From: VFKE01 sp043758025 | GTDB lineage: Bacteria; Verrucomicrobiota; Verrucomicrobiia; Verrucomicrobiales; Verrucomicrobiaceae | DNA: 64,000 nt | Assembly (NCBI GenBank): GCA_043758025.1 | Contig: JAYVOH010000025.1 | Location: 1 to 64,000, forward strand | Reading direction: 5' to 3' | Shown: in pieces, positions 25,186 to 33,353 of the stretch | Position numbering within the stretch: the stretch's first letter is position 1 | Layout: every line of letters begins with the position of its first letter | The notes under the pieces: generated by a model | What the model was told of the DNA's origin: nothing | Database searches by the model: none | Seen by the model: the letters and a program-made list of their open reading frames with translations, nothing else | Made by a program: the position numbers and the translations under genes

Positions 25186-26469
25186 TCAACGATATCCCCT
25201 CGGAGGCCCGCCGCTGCGCCGACCATCGCGGGAATCGCCGCCGCGTGATGATCTTCCCTGCTGCTGACCGCCACCGCCGCGTGGCTGGAAGCGCCGTTCG
25301 CGCTGGTCGTCCTCGCTCGGCGGTGGTGCTTTGGCGGTGTAATCAAAACCTTCGGCGCGTTTGCGCACCAAGCCGCGGCCGATAAACCTTTCCAGGCTGC
25401 GCAACGCGCCCTGATCATCACCGCTCACAAAGCTGATGGCATCGCCAATGGCCTGTGCGCGACCGGTGCGGCCAATGCGGTGAACGTAGTCCTCCGCGTG
25501 CATGGGGAAGTCGAAGTTCACGACATGCGAGATGCCGTCCACATCAATGCCGCGCGCGGCGATGTCCGTGGCCACGAGCACGCGCACCGCGCCGCTCTTG
25601 AAATCCTGGAGCGCGCGCAGTCGCTGATTTTGCGAGCGATTGGAGTGCAGCGTCGCGGTCTTCACGCCATACTTTTCCAGATACTTGGCGATGCGATCCG
25701 CGCCGTGTTTCATCTTGGCAAACACCAGCACCATGTTGAACGCGGGATCGACGAGCAGATGCAGCAGCAGCGGGTTCTTGAGATGCTTCGGCACTTCGTA
25801 AACGAGTTGCGTGACGGTATCTGCGGGATTGGAGCGCTTGCCGATCTGAACGATTTTCGGTTCGTGCTGGAACTCATGCGTCAGGGCTTCGATCTCTTTC
25901 GAGAGCGTGGCCGAGAACATCAGCGTCTGCCGTTTGCGCGGCAGCGCCTTCACGATGCGGCGGATGTCCGGCAGGAAGCCCATGTCGAGCATCCGGTCGG
26001 CTTCATCGAGAACGAGAAACTCCAGCGAATTGAAATTCGCGTGACGCTGGCTCATCAAATCGAGCAGGCGTCCGGGCGTGGCGATGACAATGTCCGCACC
26101 GCGTCGCAGCGCATCGATCTGCGGACGCTCGCTGACGCCGCCGAAAATTTTTGTGATGCGCACCGGCGCGTGCCGGGCGTAGGCGAGGACGTTCTCCTCG
26201 ATCTGCACCACCAGCTCCCGTGTGGGCGCCAGGATAAGGCACTTGATGCCGCGCAGCGGACCTTGACCGCTGATCTTTGAGAGTTGTGTGAGAATCGGCA
26301 GCGTGAAGGCCGCAGTCTTTCCCGTGCCGGTCTGCGCGATGCCGATCAGATCATGTCCCGCGAGCACTTGCGGTATGGCGGCAGCCTGAATGGGTGTGGG
26401 TTCGGTGTAACCGGAATCGGCGATGGCTTGAAGAATACGGGCATCAAGGCCCAGAGAGCTAAATGGCAT
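25186..26469 (-). CDS. DEAD-box RNA helicase, RhlE-like
   Basis: A 427-residue RNA helicase with a minimal N-terminus: MPFSSLGLDARILQAIADSGYTEPTPIQ is the RhlE-type start. Motifs are AQTGTGKTAA (I), PTRELV (Ia), TPGRLLDLM (Ib), LDEADRMLDMGF (II), FSATLS (III), ATDIAARGIDV (V) and HRIGRTGRA (VI). The last ~45 residues are Arg/Gly/Gln-rich, a usual RNA-binding tail. It is convergent with and 13 bases from the other helicase gene. Both are about 40% identical by eye over the core, so they are old paralogues and not a recent duplication. Confidence 0.9.
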   Translation of the reverse strand: MPFSSLGLDARILQAIADSGYTEPTPIQAAAIPQVLAGHDLIGIAQTGTGKTAAFTLPILTQLSKISGQGPLRGIKCLILAPTRELVVQIEENVLAYARHAPVRITKIFGGVSERPQIDALRRGADIVIATPGRLLDLMSQRHANFNSLEFLVLDEADRMLDMGFLPDIRRIVKALPRKRQTLMFSATLSKEIEALTHEFQHEPKIVQIGKRSNPADTVTQLVYEVPKHLKNPLLLHLLVDPAFNMVLVFAKMKHGADRIAKYLEKYGVKTATLHSNRSQNQRLRALQDFKSGAVRVLVATDIAARGIDVDGISHVVNFDFPMHAEDYVHRIGRTGRAQAIGDAISFVSGDDQGALRSLERFIGRGLVRKRAEGFDYTAKAPPPSEDDQRERRFQPRGGGGQQQGRSSRGGDSRDGRRSGGPPRGYR

Positions 26470-26521
26470 AAGGCGTTCACTATGGAGCGAATGTCGCGCT
26501 ACGCACGGTATTTCTCATTGC

Positions 26522-26827
26522 CGGGCTCGTCGAGGGTCTTTCGACTGGAAGAGAACCCTGCGAACCTCATCCTCGGAGCGGTTCCTTGCTATTAGGGACG
26601 GCAAAGAAGCCGCTGCGATTGATCTTCACTACTTAGTTAATGGCACTGTGAGCGGCACAGTGATCCTACTGAAGGACGGCGTTTGGAAGCATAATGACAT
26701 CGAGGATTTGCTTTCCGGATTCGATGAGGATTTTTTACCGGGAGTTGATCTAACGCATCAAACATTGACCCACACAGTTATTATGGGTGAAGTGCTCGGA
26801 AATTTTGAAGCACACGCAAAGACCTGA
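26522..26827 (+). pseudogene. Possible remnant of a small conserved gene
   Basis: An open frame of about 100 codons without a usable ATG that ends at a TGA at 26825. The last ~75 residues (from LAIRDGKEAAAIDL to LGNFEAHAKT) look like a real acidic small protein, but the frame has no start before the RhlE promoter region. Either a truncated gene or a short one starting at the GTG at 26648 (59 residues). I cannot name a family. Confidence 0.25.
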
Positions 26828-26889
26828 CTTTGCCCTCGACTGGCGGTCAATTCGGCGCAGTTGTCAGAGATCCTCGCCTTGTCACATTT

Positions 26890-27099
26890 TCAGCTTTTAT
26901 TCGCTTTCGGAGATGCCTGGAAGGCTGGACGCGCCAGAAACTCTTCCGGAGTCATTGCGGGCAGGGTGGAGGCTTTGAATTCGTCGGTGTTACGGGTGAG
27001 GATGATGTCGGCAGCACAGGCGATGGTGGCGGCGACTTGCAGGGCATCTTCGAAGTCGGCCATGCCGGAGTTGACGGCGGCAAGGGCAACCGGCTTGGT
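26890..27099 (-). pseudogene. C-terminal relic of a PIN-domain toxin
   Basis: About 69 codons on the minus strand, with a stop just upstream in the same frame and no start. The translated text contains MADFEDALQVAATIACAAD, then ILTRNTDEF and LPAMTPEEFL, the characteristic second half of PIN-domain (VapC-like) RNase toxins with the acidic DFEDA and TRN-DF elements. The first half, with its first catalytic Asp, is missing, so this is a dead toxin. It lies back to back with the small orphan gene at 27149. Confidence 0.6.
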
Positions 27100-27148
27100 T
27101 CAATGAAACCGTTGCCCCTGCCGTGGCAATGAGTTAAGCTGGCCCATC

Positions 27149-27370
27149 ATGAATCAAACTGTTCAACTCACCGTGCCAATGCCCGCCAAATTGGCGCGGC
27201 TGCGTTTTCCGAAGGCACTGGATGACCGGCTGCACTTCCTGCTTGATGAGCAAGGGCGCAAGGGTGCACTGACAGCGGTGGAAAAAAAAGAGGCCGAGGG
27301 GCTGGCGCAAATGGCCGCCACACTTTCCATCCTGAAGCTCGGTGCGCAGGTGAAGGCCAGAGGGAGATAG
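27149..27370 (+). CDS. Small antitoxin-like hypothetical protein
   Basis: A 73-residue protein with no known domain by eye. It starts MNQTVQLTVPMPAKLARLRFP and has a central helix (ALDDRLHFLLDEQGRKG) followed by LTAVEKKEAEGLAQMAATLS. Small proteins of this layout, with a beta start then a Leu-rich helix and a Thr-Glu-Ala-Glu-Gly helix, are often found beside PIN or other RNase toxins as putative antitoxins. Here the adjacent PIN gene is only a relic, so it would be an orphan. Assignment is inference from layout and location. Confidence 0.5.
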   Translation: MNQTVQLTVPMPAKLARLRFPKALDDRLHFLLDEQGRKGALTAVEKKEAEGLAQMAATLSILKLGAQVKARGR

Positions 27371-27436
27371 TCGATGGCTGTTGTGCCGACAAGTTTTGCC
27401 AGGGCGGGATTCGAATAGAGGCCCCCGTGAATTTGT

Positions 27437-27778
27437 TCAAGAAATGGCTTCGATGCGGTCTTGGTAAACGGCGATGAGCTTGTGATTCTTGATCAAGGTT
27501 TCGATCTTCGGCCAGACACCGGCAAGGAAGCGATGAAAATCCGCGCGGCGCATGTTGCCGATCTTCAGATGCACGATCCACGGTGGTGGCTGCGAGGAGA
27601 TGATGCGGTGGAAGAAGTCGGCGTCCTTCGAGACGAGCACCAATTCATGTTTCCGGCCATGATTCCAAACTTCGGTGTCAGTCGGGTTCGGGCCGATCTC
27701 GCTGACGTGATGGACGGGGAGCGAAGTTTGAAAAGAGATTCTGGAAGGCAGGTTCTGGTCGAAGAGAAAACCCTTCAT
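27437..27778 (-). CDS. DUF5615 PIN-like toxin candidate
   Basis: A 113-residue protein beginning MKGFLFDQNLPSRI, the DUF5615 start with a first Asp in FDQNLP, followed by VSKDADFFHRI, the second acidic cluster. These proteins are PIN-like RNases usually encoded with a DUF433 antitoxin. The gene begins inside the last four bases of the DUF433 gene, so the pair is coupled. The open frame goes 19 codons further upstream, but the ATG at 27778 gives the family start. Confidence 0.75.
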   Translation of the reverse strand: MKGFLFDQNLPSRISFQTSLPVHHVSEIGPNPTDTEVWNHGRKHELVLVSKDADFFHRIISSQPPPWIVHLKIGNMRRADFHRFLAGVWPKIETLIKNHKLIAVYQDRIEAIS

Positions 27779-27996
27779 GCTACCGCCTCCATCTGGAAGT
27801 GGTTGCCCGCCAGCCGCGATCCATAGGCGATGCACGCCCGCACGTCATCTTCGGTCAGAGCAGGGTATTCCTCCAGCACATCCTCAATGCTGTCTCCTGC
27901 ACCGAGAAACTCCAGCACCGTCTGAACCGTGATGCGGGTGCTCTCAACGACTGGCTGGCCGTTGCAGATGTCAGGATGGATGGTGATGCGAGACAT
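27775..27996 (-). CDS. DUF433 antitoxin-like protein
   Basis: A 73-residue DUF433 protein. ITIHPDICNGQPVVESTRITVQTVLEFLGAG is the family signature (HPDICxGxPxxxxTRIxV), with a C-terminal helix (YPALTEDDVRACIAYGSRLA). DUF433 proteins have a winged-helix-like fold and serve as antitoxins of DUF5615 partners. It is the first gene of the pair, overlapping the toxin by four bases, which ensures antitoxin is made first. Confidence 0.8.
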   Translation of the reverse strand: MSRITIHPDICNGQPVVESTRITVQTVLEFLGAGDSIEDVLEEYPALTEDDVRACIAYGSRLAGNHFQMEAVA

Positions 27997-28112
27997 GTTT
28001 AAGGCATCTTACACGCCAAGCTCACATCCTTCCAGCTTTTCCTTTGGCGGTGGGAAGCCATGACATGCCGTGTCCTTGCACTGAAAATCGGGGGACCTCG
28101 CCCCGGCACGGA

Positions 28113-28955
28113 TCAGGCGGCGCTGTCTTTTTCTTCCTCGCTCCAAATGCGTTGCACGCGTTCAATTTTAATGGCCCGGCCAGTGGCGACATCCACATCC
28201 ACCCACGCGCCGCAAACCTGCACCGGCCCCTGCGCGACATAATGTTTGCCCGGCAGCAAGGTCAGGAGGCGGTGCAGCGCGGCATCCACATCCATGCCGA
28301 TGACAGAGTGCAGCGGGCCGCACATGCCGGCGTCGCAGAGGAAGGCGGTGCCGTTTGGAAGAATGCGTTCATCAGCCGTCTGCACGTGGGTGTGGGTGCC
28401 GACGATGGCGGAGACTCGACCATCAAGGAACCAGGCCAGCGCGGTTTTCTCGCTGGTAGTCTCGGCGTGCATGTCGATGAACATGACGTTGGTTTCTTTC
28501 CGGATTTCATCGACTGCCGCGCCGACGACCTCGAAGGGATTGTTGAGCAGCATTTTCATGAAGGTGCGACCTTGAAGGTTGATGACGCCGACCTTGCCTT
28601 TCTTGGTTTCTAATATCACCCAGCCCTTGCCCGGCGTGCCCTCGGGATAATTCAATGGCCGCAGCAAGCGCGGCTCTTCCGCGAAGAAAGGCATGATGTC
28701 CTTCTGATCCCAGACGTGATCGCCTGTGGTGATGACCGCCGCGCCCGCGCGCATGAGGCTGATGGCAATCTTCGGAGTGATGCCGCGCCCACCGGCGCTG
28801 TTCTCGCCGTTCACGATGATGAAATCCACAGCAAGTTCTTCTTTCAAAACGGGCAGCAGGGCGGCCACGGCCTTGCGCCCCGGCTCGCCCATAACATCCC
28901 CCAGAAAGAGAATGCGGATGGTGTTTGAGGAAGTGGCGTCGTTTTCGAGATTCAT
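28113..28955 (-). CDS. YmdB-family calcineurin-like phosphoesterase (TIGR00282)
   Basis: A 280-residue metallophosphoesterase. Metal ligands are visible: Asp in FLGDVMG near the start, Asn/Glu in NGENSAGG, GDHVWD in the middle and GTHTHVQTAD near residue 190. The family hydrolyses 2',3'-cyclic nucleotides or related phosphodiesters and is a global regulator in Bacillus (YmdB). Length is typical (about 265-280). It is divergent from the amidase gene at 29008. Confidence 0.85.
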   Translation of the reverse strand: MNLENDATSSNTIRILFLGDVMGEPGRKAVAALLPVLKEELAVDFIIVNGENSAGGRGITPKIAISLMRAGAAVITTGDHVWDQKDIMPFFAEEPRLLRPLNYPEGTPGKGWVILETKKGKVGVINLQGRTFMKMLLNNPFEVVGAAVDEIRKETNVMFIDMHAETTSEKTALAWFLDGRVSAIVGTHTHVQTADERILPNGTAFLCDAGMCGPLHSVIGMDVDAALHRLLTLLPGKHYVAQGPVQVCGAWVDVDVATGRAIKIERVQRIWSEEEKDSAA

Positions 28956-29007
28956 TGCTGCGCACTTAGAGGATGAATTTCGGCATAATCAAGTATAGCC
29001 TCCGCCC

Positions 29008-30357
29008 ATGTTCCTCGGGTTGATCCGCCGTCTTGCCCTTCTCGTGCTGTCGCCCGCGCTGTTCACGCACGCCCATCCTCCCGCTGTGGATGGAAGTGAC
29101 CCTCACAAGGCCGAACTTGCTCCAGCGTCACAGTTGGCGGGCAACAAGTCCAAGCTCTCCGCGCTCGCAAAGAAGCCCGACTGGAAACAACTGGAGGCAT
29201 TGTCAGGCGTCGTTGGACGTGAGGAATTTGAAGCCGCCATGACGAATATTTATTCCGATGAGTCCAGTGCGGCCCGTCCATGGAAGATTGAAGGGGATAA
29301 AGTATTGATCGAAACCACACCCGGCCAAGCCCCGGCGGTCATTGCTTTTCGCAACCCCCATGCTGAAGACGTTCCTCTCACGCACTACTGGCATAGTGTG
29401 CGTGAACTGGCTCCGTTGAAGCCGGGTGAACCGCCGTTGACCGGACTGCACATCGCCCTTGATCCCGGTCACATCGGCGGAGGATATTCCAAAATGGAGG
29501 AACGCTGGCTGAGCATGAAGTCAGGTGAAGCCGTTGTCGAGGGATCGCTGGTGCTGAAGGTCGCACAAGTTCTGCAGCCTCGGCTGGAAGCTCTCGGTGC
29601 CCGCGTCAGTCTGGTGCGAAGCTCAGAAGCTCCCGTCACCACGGCCAAACCGGACGACTACAAAGATGCGGCGCGTGAAGTGCTGGCCGACGCCGGCATT
29701 TTAAATCCGAAGGAAACATACGGTGGCGTCGAAGGCGACCCGAAAATAATCACCGTGCAATGGCAGGCGGAGAAGCTTTTCTATCGCGTCAGTGAAATCC
29801 GCGCCCGCGCCCGCCGCGTGAACGAGGAACTGCGCCCGGATATGGTCTTCTGCCTGCATCTGAACGCGGAGGCCTGGGGTGATGCCGGACGGCCTGCATT
29901 TGTGCTGCACAATCATTTTCATCTGCTCATCAACGGCTGCTATGCCCCGGATGAAATGCAGTTCGATGATGTGCGCTTTGAAATGTTCCGGCGGCTGTTT
30001 CATCGCGTGCATGAGGAGGAGCGGCGCATGGCCGACGTCATCGCGCCCGCCATGGCCACTGCCACCGGCCTGCCGCCTTATCTTTACATGACCAAGAACG
30101 CCCGCCGCGTTTCCGCCAGCCCCTATGTCTATGCGCGCAATCTTCTCGCGAACCGGCTCTATCAATGCCCCGTGATCTATCTTGAGCCTTATGTGATGAA
30201 TCATGAGGAGACTTACAAACGCCTTCTCTTGGGACACTTCGTGGGGCGCACCTTGATGGACGGGCATCTCGTGAGCAGCCCGCTGGAAGATTATGCGCGC
30301 GGTGTGGTGAACGGAATCGTGGATTACTGCAAGCGCGAGCGCCGCGCCGCGCCATGA
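29008..30357 (+). CDS. Exported N-acetylmuramoyl-L-alanine amidase-like protein
   Basis: A 449-residue protein with an N-terminal signal (GLIRRLALLVLSPALFTHAH). The catalytic domain (~145-430) has LHIALDPGHIGG with His 155, EGSLVLKVAQVLQPRLE with Glu 178 and FCLHLNAEAWG with the third His, the zinc ligands of amidase_3 enzymes. It would cleave stem peptides from murein in the periplasm. A long insertion between the second and third ligands is unusual. It overlaps the downstream gene by four bases. Confidence 0.75.
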   Translation: MFLGLIRRLALLVLSPALFTHAHPPAVDGSDPHKAELAPASQLAGNKSKLSALAKKPDWKQLEALSGVVGREEFEAAMTNIYSDESSAARPWKIEGDKVLIETTPGQAPAVIAFRNPHAEDVPLTHYWHSVRELAPLKPGEPPLTGLHIALDPGHIGGGYSKMEERWLSMKSGEAVVEGSLVLKVAQVLQPRLEALGARVSLVRSSEAPVTTAKPDDYKDAAREVLADAGILNPKETYGGVEGDPKIITVQWQAEKLFYRVSEIRARARRVNEELRPDMVFCLHLNAEAWGDAGRPAFVLHNHFHLLINGCYAPDEMQFDDVRFEMFRRLFHRVHEEERRMADVIAPAMATATGLPPYLYMTKNARRVSASPYVYARNLLANRLYQCPVIYLEPYVMNHEETYKRLLLGHFVGRTLMDGHLVSSPLEDYARGVVNGIVDYCKRERRAAP

Positions 30358-31787
30358 CGATCCTGATCATTGGCTGCGGCTACGTCGGTGAACGCGTGGC
30401 TGATCTGTTGCATGATGCGGGACATGATGTTGCCGGGGCCACGCACTCCGAGGATTCGGCTTTACGACTGTCTCAGGCCAAGCCTTACGCAATTCATGCC
30501 TGTGATGTCGGTGACGAATTTTCAGTGAGCGGTTTGATGGGGAAAATAATTGTGCCTCCCAAGGTAATCATTCACTGCGCGTCATCGAACCGGGGCGGCG
30601 CGGAGAGCTATCGCTCAGTCTATCTCAACGGATGCCGCCATTTGCAAAATGTGTTTCCCGCCGCGCGCATGATCTTCACCAGCAGCACCAGTGTCTATCC
30701 GCAAACGGACGGCTCATGGGTCACGGAGGAAAGCGATTCCACGCCGGATCGCGAGACCAGTCGGATACTCCGGGAAACGGAAGACATCGTGCTTGAGCAT
30801 CAAGGTTGTGTGGCCCGGCTGGCCGGCATTTACGGACCGGGCCGGTCATTTGTGCTGAAAAATTTTCTTGAGGGCAGCGCCGTCATCGAGAGCAATGACG
30901 GCGAGGGACGCTGGCTGAACCAGATACATCGCGAGGACGCCGCGCGTGGCCTCGTGCATCTCGCGCTTCATGGACAGACAGGCATCTTCAACGTCACAGA
31001 CGACACACCACTGACCCAGCGCGAATGCTATGCCAAACTCGTTGGGCGATTTCACAAACCCATGCCGCCGGTTGCCGCGCCAAAGATCGAGCGCAAACGG
31101 GCCTGGACCAGCAAGCGCGTGTCAGATGCAAAACTCCGCGCCTCGGGGTGGACACCGCTTTATGCGAGCTACTTTGATGCGGTGGAACACGATGCCGCTC
31201 TCGTTCCTTCCATTCTCGACATGATTGAAAAACCGCCCACTGCATCGCGCGAACCCGCCCAAGCTTTGAATCTCGTGCTCATCGGCTTGATGGGATCAGG
31301 AAAGTCCACGTTGGGACGCATGGTGGCCCAGAGTCTTGACTTTGTTTTCGTCGATACTGACCACCTCATCATCGAGGCTGCCGGAAAAAGCATCCCGGAA
31401 ATCTTCGCCAGCGAAGGTGAAGCCGGCTTCCGTCAGCGCGAGACCGCAGCCCTGCAATCACTCGTTGGTCGCCAGTGCCATGTCATCGCCACTGGCGGCG
31501 GGATTGTGACGCAGCCGGTCAATCTTCCCATCCTCAAGCAGCTTGGCTGCGTTGTCTGGCTCTCCGCAGACACCCGCGTGCTGCAGCAGCGCACCGCTTA
31601 CGGTCATGATCGCCCCTTGCTTCGCGAGCCTGACCCGGCGGCGAAACTCCGCGCCCTCGCTGAAGAACGGTCACCGTTGTATGAACAGGTCTGCGACATC
31701 AAAATCAACACCGACGATCTCAGCACGCAAGAGGCGGCATATGGCGTCACAGAATCCGTGCGGGTGTTTTTCGGCGGTATGCGTTAA
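30354..31787 (+). CDS. Fusion of an NAD-dependent epimerase-like (YeeZ/SDR) domain and shikimate kinase
   Basis: A 477-residue two-domain protein. Residues 1-290: Rossmann start LIIGCGYVGERVADLL, then CASSNRGG, TSSTSVYPQ and ARLAGIYGPGR of extended SDRs related to YeeZ. Residues ~300-477: shikimate kinase, with Walker A GLMGSGKST, DTDHLIIEAAGKSIPEIF, ATGGGIV and HDRPLL, which phosphorylates shikimate in aromatic amino acid synthesis. Translation is coupled to the amidase by a four-base overlap. One open frame covers both domains with no frameshift. The fusion joins a nucleotide-sugar or dinucleotide-linked reductase fold to AroK; whether they act together is unknown. Confidence 0.85.
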   Translation: MTILIIGCGYVGERVADLLHDAGHDVAGATHSEDSALRLSQAKPYAIHACDVGDEFSVSGLMGKIIVPPKVIIHCASSNRGGAESYRSVYLNGCRHLQNVFPAARMIFTSSTSVYPQTDGSWVTEESDSTPDRETSRILRETEDIVLEHQGCVARLAGIYGPGRSFVLKNFLEGSAVIESNDGEGRWLNQIHREDAARGLVHLALHGQTGIFNVTDDTPLTQRECYAKLVGRFHKPMPPVAAPKIERKRAWTSKRVSDAKLRASGWTPLYASYFDAVEHDAALVPSILDMIEKPPTASREPAQALNLVLIGLMGSGKSTLGRMVAQSLDFVFVDTDHLIIEAAGKSIPEIFASEGEAGFRQRETAALQSLVGRQCHVIATGGGIVTQPVNLPILKQLGCVVWLSADTRVLQQRTAYGHDRPLLREPDPAAKLRALAEERSPLYEQVCDIKINTDDLSTQEAAYGVTESVRVFFGGMR

Positions 31788-31854
31788 TCGCACATATGGT
31801 TTTGTGTCGTAAAATAATAGCTTGTAAAAATCGTGCACTGCGCAAATTTATCAC

Positions 31855-32373
31855 ATGAACTTGCGCCTCGCTTTGTCGGCTATGCTGGTTTGTTTTTTTA
31901 CGGGGTGTTCGGACGATGAAGAAAGTCCGCGCGTCAGGGAGGAAAAAAGGGTCATGGAAGTCCTGAGAAAACAAGAGGGCGATCCCAAATCCATCATGGC
32001 AGCCGCCCAAAGTGGGGATGCCTCAGCTCAGGAAGACCTGGGCATCCGATATGCCGAGGGACGTGGAGTTGCCAAAAATCAACAGGAAGCCGTGACATGG
32101 CTTCGCAGGGCAGCGGAGCAGGGCGCGCCCAATGCCCAATACCGGCTGGGCATGAGTTATTATCGTGGAAAAGGCATCGCCAAAGACCTGGTGCAGGCTC
32201 ATGGCTGGCTGACCATGTCCGCCGCCAACGGATGTCAGGCCGCCCAAAAAATAATTCCCACCATCAGTGGAGAGATGTCACCCGAACAAAAAATAGAAGC
32301 CGCCCGGCAGGCCAACGATTTTTTTGAAAATCTCAATGCAGCAAAAGTAAAGACGGGCGATACAAATTCATGA
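31855..32373 (+). CDS. Sel1-repeat lipoprotein
   Basis: A 172-residue lipoprotein: signal MNLRLALSAMLVCFFTGCS with lipobox FTGC. Residues ~48-120 form two Sel1 repeats (DASAQEDLGIRYAEGRGVAK and PNAQYRLGMSYYRGKGIAKD). Such alpha-alpha repeats bind partner proteins in the envelope. It ends with a helical tail and overlaps the next gene by four bases, indicating co-translation. Confidence 0.85.
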   Translation: MNLRLALSAMLVCFFTGCSDDEESPRVREEKRVMEVLRKQEGDPKSIMAAAQSGDASAQEDLGIRYAEGRGVAKNQQEAVTWLRRAAEQGAPNAQYRLGMSYYRGKGIAKDLVQAHGWLTMSAANGCQAAQKIIPTISGEMSPEQKIEAARQANDFFENLNAAKVKTGDTNS

Positions 32374-32645
32374 GCGAAAGTGATGTTGGAAACGCAGACC
32401 ACAGCAAAGAACGTAATCTCGGCACACAGCCGCTGGATGCGTTCATGAATGAACACGGACTGGACAATCACGCCCTCGTGGAACTGCGCCCGGTCGATCT
32501 CAGTCACAAGGCGGTGCAGCGCGCCCGCAAAGGACGCAGGCTCACCTCAAAAATGAAACTTCGCATCACGTGGGTGCTGAATGATGCGCTAAAAAAACGC
32601 GGGATCGAGAAAAAATTAGCCACGCGCGAACTCTTCAATTACTGA
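32370..32645 (+). CDS. Small hypothetical protein coupled to the Sel1 lipoprotein
   Basis: A 91-residue soluble protein with an acidic start and a basic second half (KAVQRARKGRRLTSKMKLRITWVLN), which could form a small helix-turn-helix or nucleic-acid-binding helix pair. No family recognised. Four-base overlap with the lipoprotein gene suggests a common operon, but no shared function is evident. Confidence 0.65.
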   Translation: MSESDVGNADHSKERNLGTQPLDAFMNEHGLDNHALVELRPVDLSHKAVQRARKGRRLTSKMKLRITWVLNDALKKRGIEKKLATRELFNY

Positions 32646-32663
32646 AAATCAGAAGCCAGCCGG

Positions 32664-33347
32664 TCACTCATACCGATAGCCAGCGCCGTGCACGGTCTGG
32701 ATAATTTTGGGCGAAGTGTGATCAAGTTCAATCTTTTTGCGCAACTGGGAAATGCATTGGTCGAGCGCGCGGCTGCTGGGGAAGTAGTCGGCGTCCCAGG
32801 CTTCGTCGCAGAGGGTGTTCCGGTCCACGACGCGCCCTTTGCGTTCGTGAAACACCTGGAGCACGCGCAGTTCTCGCAGATTAATTGGAATGGCCTGTTC
32901 TCCGCGATAAGCGCGGAGCTCCGATGGGACCAAGCGCAGGTCCCCCATTTGAAAAACACCAGCAGACTCCGCCTGCGCTTGCAGGAGGCCGGCGCGACGG
33001 GCGATGGCCTGAATGCGCGCGATGAACTCGCGAACACCAAAGGGTTTTCCAAGAAAATCATCCGCGCCGAGTTCCAGCCCAAGCACACGATCCACTTCCT
33101 CTGATTTGGCACTGAGAAAAAGCACCGGCACGCGCTCGTCAAGGCGACGGATGGCGCGGCAGACATCGTAGCCGCTGAGTTCAGGCATCATGATGTCGAG
33201 ACAAACAAAGTCCGGTTTTTCACTGCGGAACGCGGTCATGGCCTCGGCTCCATTGGCGGTGGCAATGACGTTGTGGCCCTCGCTCGTGAGAATCAGGCGC
33301 AACGCTTCGCGGGTATGGGTGTCGTCTTCGGCAATGAGAATGCGCAT
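32664..33347 (-). CDS. OmpR/PhoB-family response regulator
   Basis: A 227-residue two-component regulator. Receiver domain 1-118: acidic pocket EDD (7-9), phospho-acceptor Asp 51 in CLDIMMPE, Thr/Ser switch (LFLSAKS) and Lys 101 in GKPFG. A winged-helix DNA-binding domain follows (~130-227) ending VHGAGYRYE. It is 6 bases downstream of the histidine kinase gene and so is its likely partner. Together with the upstream VWA, TonB and barrel genes it may regulate this envelope cluster. Confidence 0.92.
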   Translation of the reverse strand: MRILIAEDDTHTREALRLILTSEGHNVIATANGAEAMTAFRSEKPDFVCLDIMMPELSGYDVCRAIRRLDERVPVLFLSAKSEEVDRVLGLELGADDFLGKPFGVREFIARIQAIARRAGLLQAQAESAGVFQMGDLRLVPSELRAYRGEQAIPINLRELRVLQVFHERKGRVVDRNTLCDEAWDADYFPSSRALDQCISQLRKKIELDHTSPKIIQTVHGAGYRYE

Positions 33348-33353
33348 GATGAA

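Noticed and set aside
26830..27132. 100-codon plus-strand frame
   Set aside because: It is the complement of the PIN relic, whose minus-strand translation shows real family motifs.
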